A stretch of 64,000 nt of DNA from Globodera rostochiensis. Taxonomy: Eukaryota; Nematoda; Chromadorea; Rhabditida; Heteroderidae. A model generated the notes under the pieces. That model was given only the letters and a program-made list of their open reading frames with translations, made no database searches and was not told where the DNA came from. The position numbers and the translations under genes were made by a program. The stretch spans positions 826,008-890,007 of the forward strand of contig JAEVLN010000015.1 in the NCBI GenBank assembly GCA_018350325.1. The letters run 5' to 3'. Shown in pieces: positions 57,901 to 64,000 of this stretch; the stretch's first letter is position 1, and every line of letters starts with the position of its first letter.

Positions 57901-58159
57901 ACGGCGTCTTTTGCTTGTTGTTTTTGTCTCCGCCATTTTCCTTTGTCGGCTGCTGCTCCGGCACTGGCTTAGACTACAAGGAGTACAGCACCAAAACTTG
58001 CCCAGTCACGTTGCTCACCTGTTGTTGTAGCCGCCTTGCCATAATGTCATTTTCCTTCTCCCGCTCCTTCCCCTCGTCGTCGTCGTCGTTGTTGTTCGCC
58101 CCCGTCTCGTCCTTCCTTCCATTCTCTTCTTCGCCATTCTTCTCGCCTTCTTCACTCAT
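54932..58159 (-). CDS. msi-1: Musashi RNA-binding protein (two RRMs)
   Basis: Eleven exons (58159-58019, 57967-57756, 57286-57246, 57184-57135, 56819-56568, 56520-56472, 56319-56288, 56241-56176, 55999-55783, 55602-55418, 55285-54932) encode about 532 residues. An acidic and Ser/Thr/Gln-rich N-terminus precedes RRM1 (RNP2 [11 protein letters not shown]1 RGFGFITF) and RRM2 (RNP2 VFIGGLS, then [15 protein letters not shown] and FGFITF, ending [26 protein letters not shown]). That spacing and the KKAQPKEVM junction are diagnostic of Musashi. Musashi binds UAG-containing sites in 3' UTRs and regulates translation in neurons. The C-terminus is rich in His, Gln and Ala. Start chosen at MSEEGEKN; an upstream in-frame ATG (58213) would add 18 residues. 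Confidence 0.94.
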
Positions 58160-61100
58160 TGCGTAAAAGGAAGGAAGGCAGGGGGTGGTGGTCGGTCGGT
58201 GGGAAATGTGCACAGTTTGGGGGGCTTTTCTCAGGAAATTGGGAGGAGGAGGAGGAGGACTAATAATATCAAGCAGGAGTCGACCAAATCTAGCAGGGCA
58301 GGGGATCGCAACACTACCCTTTCCTATGCTGCTGCTGTTGTTGTTGTTGTTGGAATTCGAACAATCAGCGACCCCACATTTTGGGGCGTATTTTTAAGAC
58401 CAAGTTCGATGACGCGCTCACGCGGCGTTGAACAACGGGCGAGGAAGACGCGCTGATTGAATGGGGACAAAAAATGAAGGAATTATTATTATTAATTGAG
58501 TGGAAAAAAAATGTATTGGGGAAGGAAGAGAGCCGATGACGAAGGGGAGGAGTAAAAGAGAGGGGAGGGGAACGGCGGGTGTTAACCGGGGGAAGTGAAA
58601 GGAAGCGAGAGAGAGAGAGTCCAAATCGGGGAGTTCCCCCCCCCCCCCCCCCCCCCCGACAGGCGATATAGGAAGGCGGGAGCGGAGCGGACGGACAGAT
58701 GGACACCGAGAGAGAGAGGCCGAGGATGGGTGGAGCGGAAGTGAAGGAGGAAGAAGACCGGTTTGACTCCCTGTACTCCCTCCCCCCCCCCCCACCATTC
58801 CCATTCACCATCCCCCCCCTCCCCCCTCATCCATCGAATGTGTCTGTGAATGAACGCGCGACGGATTGGACTCGCCTCATCAGGCCTTTCACCTTCTCGC
58901 GTTGAGAAAAGAAAAATTGATCGATTAGAAAATGCCGAAGGGTTGAAGGTGGATGGAATGGGTGGGCGGGTGTATGTGCGCGAGGGAAAGGGATTGGAAT
59001 CGAGCGGCGGCGGCGGGGGGGGGGGGGGGGAAACTGAAAGGGAAGATTGGAAGAAGGACAAAACATCGATGAGAAAAAAATGAAGGGAAAAGCGCTCGGC
59101 TCATCAGATAAATTGGATGAGAGGTTAAGCGTTGGCGGAAAGAGGGCACTTCCGTGGAAGGAAGCGGCACAACATCCATATTTGCCATCAGCATGATGGG
59201 AGGTGGCAAATTAATGTGGAAAAAAATGCAAATGAATTAAATTTATGAGCTTTCATAAAGCTGTTCCTCTTTTTAAAAAGCGTCTGTCTATTCATGATTT
59301 TAACGTGAATGTTTGAAAACCAATCGATCGATGTACCTATTTGGCCAAAATGATCATTGGCCATGCCCGGATGATAGACAATGGGTCCCCGGATCAGCAA
59401 AATGAAATGAATGGAACAATCCAAGCGGATGATTAATGCGTCTAGTATATGTATAAAGCAGGACAAATAGTTGATATGATTTAAAATTCTGCTTCTGTCA
59501 AAAATGACAGTTGTTTTCTCCCTGGCCAACAATTTTATTTTTACGATTTCGGACCAACCGAAAATGTTTGGGGGGGGGGGGGAATAGATTTGAGAAGAAG
59601 AGAGAGTTTGAAGGGGGTGTTAGTAGTTGGGACGTTTGAGCAGACATTGAAAGAGAGAGCGGCGGACGTGACGAGAGACAAACGCCGCAGCGGAGCAATG
59701 AAAAAGAAAGAAAGAAAGCGAAAGAAGAACGCCGCGGGGGAAGAAGGAGGGGGCAAAAGAGAGAGAGGTGGAGCCGAATAACTGAGGACGAGGCGTTGGA
59801 TGGGGGGGGGGAGGGACGGCTGGCTGACAATGGCCCACCAATCTGCCCCCCTAGCCGACCCCCGCCGCCCACATCATCTGCTGCTGCTGCTGTCCCCTTC
59901 GCACTCGCCCCATCGATAGTCTCCCCCCCCCCCCCAACCCCCCGCCCTTTTCTCTCCCGCCACTTACTCCACTCCCATCCAAGCGACTGACTGAGTGAGT
60001 GAGTGAGAGCAGTTTCTTCCTCCCGCTTCCCCCCAATGATTTTTGTGCTGAGTGAGGCGTCACACAGCGCGTCGTCGTCGTCGTTACGTTACCCCCCCCC
60101 CCCGCCCCTCCCGTTCTTCAATCGTCCAGCCGACAGCCGGGCATCGAATTAAAGAGAAGATGGAAAAGAACGGAGAAAAAAGAGAAATGAAATTGCTGAG
60201 AGTTCAGTTTCTACGTCAAGAGCCAGAGAAATGACCAAAAATTCTCCGCTCTCATCCCTCCCCCCCCCCTCCACTGATAATGAGAAGAGTTCGACGGACG
60301 GGGAGAGAATGTGCGGGGAGACGTGAAGAGAAAGGGGCAGGCAATTTATTGGGTGAGAAAAGCAAAGAAAAAGGTATTGGGTAAAAAGAGAATGAGGGAG
60401 GGAGGGGGGGGGGGGTGGAAACGGACGGACGGCGGAACAGACAAAATAAAATAAATACCACCAGCAGCAGCAGCAGCCATGGGGGAGGAAGAAAGGAACG
60501 GACGGAACAGACGACATAACAAACACTCACTGCAAAAAGTAAGTGAGCGGAATTGGACGTCGTAAGAGTGAGAGAAGAAATGGGCGATTGGGGGGGGGGG
60601 GAGGCGAACAGCAAATGCCTCACGTCCCCCTTTCAAATCCCTCCCCCCTCCCCCCTGTCATGTTTTGTATGTATGCACTTATTTCCTTTCATTTCATTTC
60701 ATTTTTTCCACGTTGTGTGGGAAAAAGAGATGGAAATGAATGTGCATTAAGACAACAAATGCAAACCTAGCAAAATTGCCGGAGCTTTGATGGTTTTGAA
60801 CTGAAAGTTACTTACAATTGCATTTCAGCGTGGACGATAAAGTATACAATCGTGCTCATATAAACCAGAAGGAGCTTATTTAGCCTTGTTTTGGAGCGCA
60901 TCTTAAAAGTTTTTTGTGAAAATTTGGCATTAGAATAAAAAGAAGTCTGGAAAAAAAACAAACATGAGAGTGCCTTACATCTTCCACAGGTTGGACGCGA
61001 CGGAGATGTCAAATTTTGGCGCTGCGACATCAACGAGGCCCATAGCCAGAGACAGATTTTTTTGGGGGTTTTTATTGCATTTTTTAAGGGATTTTTTGCT

Positions 61101-61679
61101 ATATTTTTATGGAATTTTTCAAAGAATGTTCGATTTTTTTTTGTTAAATTTGGTATGTCAAAAATGACAGAAAGCAAGATTGGGTGTCCAATCATATCCA
61201 TTCCGGATTGAATATTATTCTGAGTGTTCACAAACTCAAAAATTGGAGCATCTTGAATAATGTAGGTATAGAATTTTTTAAGAAAATTTAAGCAATTTTT
61301 GTGAGAAAACCTATCCAAAATTTAAAATATGTAAATTTACACAATGCCAATTGAATTTCGTGTAATTTGTCTAAATGGTTTTGGCGTTATGATTTGTACA
61401 AATAAATTAATTCGTTTTTTTCTTTGTCCATGAAATAGAGCACGAAACGATGTTTAAACCCATTTGCCGACCTCCCGTAACGAATAGAAAGGTTAAAACG
61501 ACGATTTTGTTTAAAACATGTTTTTCATGCATAACTCTTTAAAGCAGTAGAGAAAATATTCAATAATTAAAAATATTGACTCAAAAATTAGCCCAAATGG
61601 TGTGGCAAGCAAAGCTTCTTTATTTTTTTTTATTTAGATTTTTCTCTAATTTTGTCAACGGCAAGTCACTTAATAAGAA
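58160..61679. other. Low-complexity spacer and probable Musashi promoter region
   Basis: No supported gene. The region 58.2-60.7 kb is rich in GA/TC tracts and C/G homopolymers (for example 58636-58658 and 59928-59943). The part at 60.8-61.7 kb is AT-rich. A short minus-strand frame at 60812-60902 (hydrophobic, LLLVYMSTIVYFIVHAE) follows an acceptor-like CTTTTAAG and could be a small membrane-protein exon, but nothing joins it. Confidence 0.4.
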
Positions 61680-64000
61680 ATGAGTGAACTTGCTAATAAC
61701 GGTTTGAAAGAAAAAGAGAAGAAGAGCTCCACCACCACGACCACAACCAGTCTGGGCGGCTATTCCACCCTGCTCGTGTTTGTTGTGCTCGGTCTTGCCT
61801 GGTTCGTTGGGTTCGCCTCTCGTCTGTTTGCCATTGTCCGTTTTGAGTCGATCATCCACGAGTTCGACCCATGGTTTGGTTTCTGAATTCGTTTTAAGCA
61901 GTAAGTACGGCATGCGCACTTTACTGCATTTTAGGTTCAATTATCGCTCAACGCATTACATGGTGGAGAATGGCTTTTACAGCTTTCTCAACTGGTTTGA
62001 TGGTAAGTGTTGTGGTCAGTGTGACCGCAATGCATTCAGTTTAGGCTTCTGATCAAGGGCCGATGTTTCGGTGACCCAATAATTAAAAAAAAACATAAAC
62101 CTTTGCATAGATCAATTCGTTTTTGTTTTTTAGCATTAAGAAATGTAAATGTTTCCAGAAAATCAACAATTTGTACATGTGTAAGAATGTTGTTTCACGC
62201 TTTCAGATCGGGCATGGTACCCACTTGGGCGCATTGTTGGTGGCACCGTTTACCCCGGTTTGATGTTGACCAGCGGGTTCATTCACTATGTGCTGTCCTG
62301 CCTTCACCTTCCCGTCCATATTCGGGACATTTGCGTTTTTCTGGCACCCACTTTTAGGTTTTTTGAAGGCATTTTGTTTTATGTGTATGGCGGTTGTTTC
62401 AGTGGTTTGACAGCGATTGCGACTTATTTGTTGACTAAAGAACTTTGGTCGGCGGGCGCCGGTCTGTTTGCCGCTTGTTTCATCGCAATTTCGCCCGGTT
62501 ACACGAGGTTAATTGAAGCATAATGAACGATTTGTCCATTTTGCTAATTGACTTTTTGTTTTTAAGCCGTTCGGTGGCCGGTTCTTACGACAATGAGGGC
62601 ATCGCCATATTCGCCCTTCAATTCACTTATTTCCTTTGGGTTCGGTCGGTCAAAACGGGCTCCGTTTTCTGGGCTGCACTCACTGCACTTTCCTACTTTT
62701 ACATGGTTTCTGCTTGGGGCGGTTACGGTAAGTTTTTTTTTAGATTTGTTTCTTCGAGAATAGCCCCACGCATTTGGCCTATCGGAGGCCGGGCCACTAT
62801 TTTTACAATTTTTGGGGTTTCTTAACAAATTATAGTAGCATAAATCTTCTAAAAAAATCCCCGGAGTTTAAAATATGTGCCATATTTAGTGTTCATCATC
62901 AACCTGATACCGCTTCACGTGCTTGCTCTCGTCATTAGCGGCAACTTCTCCAACCGAATCTACATTGCGTACACCACTTTCTTCACGTTGGGCCAACTGA
63001 TGGCAATGCAGGTTTGTGTGTTGTTTGTTTCTGTCTGACATCATTCTGTTGAACACTCCCAACACAACACCAATTTTAAGGTCCCATTTGTTGGTTTCCA
63101 GCCGGTTAAGACCAGTGAACACATGGCAGCCGCGGGAGTTTTTGGACTTTTGCAGGTTTTTGTCCCCACCCAAAGGCGGTATTTGCAGCAGAACCGATGA
63201 ATTTTTTCAGCTCGCCGGAGCCCTCCGCTTTCTGCAAGGTCGTCTTTCACGCAAACAGTTCGTCACACTGTTCGTCGCCACCATTGTGACCACCTTTTGT
63301 GCCGGCATTGCTGTCCTGATGTTGCTCACTTATACAGGTGTCCATTTGATAAATGCGCAAATGAATCTCATCAATCTTACTCTACAATACACTTATTACG
63401 CGTGCTTAAAATTAAAACATTCGTGGAGTTTTGGCATTTCAGGATACATTGCGCCATGGACGGGCCGTTTCTACTCTCTGTGGGACACTGGCTATGCAAA
63501 AATACACATTCCAATAATCGCCAGTGTCAGCGAACATCAGCCGACGTAAGCCGACGGCTAAAACGAAACAACAACAAAAATTGGAACGCAAAAGTTTTAA
63601 GATTTCAAAAAGTAACTCAAAATAAAATCATTCAAAAGAGCCATTAAATAAGTAGAAGGGTGAGTGTTTTCTAAATGTTTAACGATTTATTTAGAAAATT
63701 TGACCAAACTCTTTCAGCACTTGGGTCTCTTTCTTCTTCGATTTGCACATCACCGCGGCCGTTTTCCCTGCCGGGCTTTGGTTTTGCGTTAAGAATGTGA
63801 ACAACGAACGAATCTTTGGTAAATTTTGATGATTTTTTATCCGACCAATTGATGGACCGTAAATCACAACTAACTCAATTGGGAAAATTCAAAATTTAGA
63901 TAAATAATCCGCTAACACGGATTGATTATGGTGCATAAGCTGTTGCGCTTTTTAGTGGTGCTTTACGCGGTCACTGCCGTTTACTTTGCCGGCGTTATGG
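61680..64000 (+). CDS. stt-3: Oligosaccharyltransferase catalytic subunit STT3; partial, 3' end off window
   Basis: Eleven exons are seen (61680-61873, 61935-62002, 62207-62357, 62403-62507, 62567-62727, 62890-63011, 63081-63155, 63211-63337, 63443-63545, 63718-63818, 63956-64000 and beyond). STT3 transfers the lipid-linked glycan to Asn in N-x-S/T sequons in the ER membrane. After a short Ser/Thr-rich cytosolic head come the first membrane helix and the catalytic loop motif HEFDPWFNYR, then [35 protein letters not shown] with the second acidic motif, and SVSEHQPT (the SVSE motif). The WWDYG acceptor-binding motif lies beyond the right edge. All exon phases agree. Confidence 0.96.

Noticed and set aside
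60812..61318. 168-residue minus-strand frame at 60.8-61.3 kb
   Set aside because: It crosses acceptor- and donor-like sites and AT-rich sequence with no domain; only a short hydrophobic piece near 60.85 kb looks protein-like.

Overview
This window is nuclear DNA from a nematode, most likely a cyst nematode (Heteroderidae, for example Globodera or Heterodera). Its genes are compact and split by introns of about 40 to 300 bases with TTTCAG-type acceptors. Several start codons lie just behind an intron-like acceptor with no donor, as expected for spliced-leader trans-splicing. At least five introns appear to start with GC instead of GT, and non-canonical GC-AG introns are reported as frequent in Globodera. 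One BTB/POZ gene has the style of the BTB families expanded in cyst nematodes. Introns and spacers are full of runs of ten or more G or C. I read about thirteen real genes; exon models below were built by hand from splice signals and checked for unbroken reading phase.

Layout. 1-17.1 kb (minus): about 50 exons and 3,430 residues of a giant fibronectin type III (FN3) repeat protein, probably myotactin (LET-805); its 3' end lies off the left edge. 17.1-21.8 kb: low-complexity G/C-rich spacer with a possible signal-peptide exon. 21.8-23.1 kb: a NARFL-like fragment and fold-back repeats. 23.1-25.9 kb (minus): fumarase followed after 255 bp by TRAPPC2L, a candidate operon. 26.8-33.2 kb (plus): a Nova-like KH protein, a C2H2-type protein and an LRAT-domain protein. 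34.5-36.2 kb (minus): a Vsx/CEH-10 homeobox gene. 37.0-37.8 kb: a large inverted repeat. 38.1-40.0 kb (plus): a PINIT-like fragment and a BTB-BACK gene. 40.6-45.7 kb (plus): eIF2-beta, then a glomulin-like gene with a 2-kb satellite in one intron. 46.8-50.0 kb (plus): prolyl 4-hydroxylase alpha. 50.8-53.0 kb (minus): a polypeptide GalNAc-transferase ending in HDEL. 54.9-58.2 kb (minus): Musashi. 61.7-64 kb (plus): STT3, cut by the right edge.

How the genes relate. Most are unrelated housekeeping or developmental genes. Three neighbours in the right half act in the secretory pathway: prolyl 4-hydroxylase (collagen maturation), the GalNAc-transferase (O-glycosylation) and STT3 (N-glycosylation). 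The FN3 giant would link muscle to hypodermis and cuticle.

The strongest unusual signals are a 15-copy, 132-bp satellite with higher-order structure inside an intron, a GalNAc-transferase with signal peptide, HDEL tail and no lectin domain, a cluster of GC-AG introns, several fold-back elements, and a two-cysteine FN3 subclass in the giant gene.
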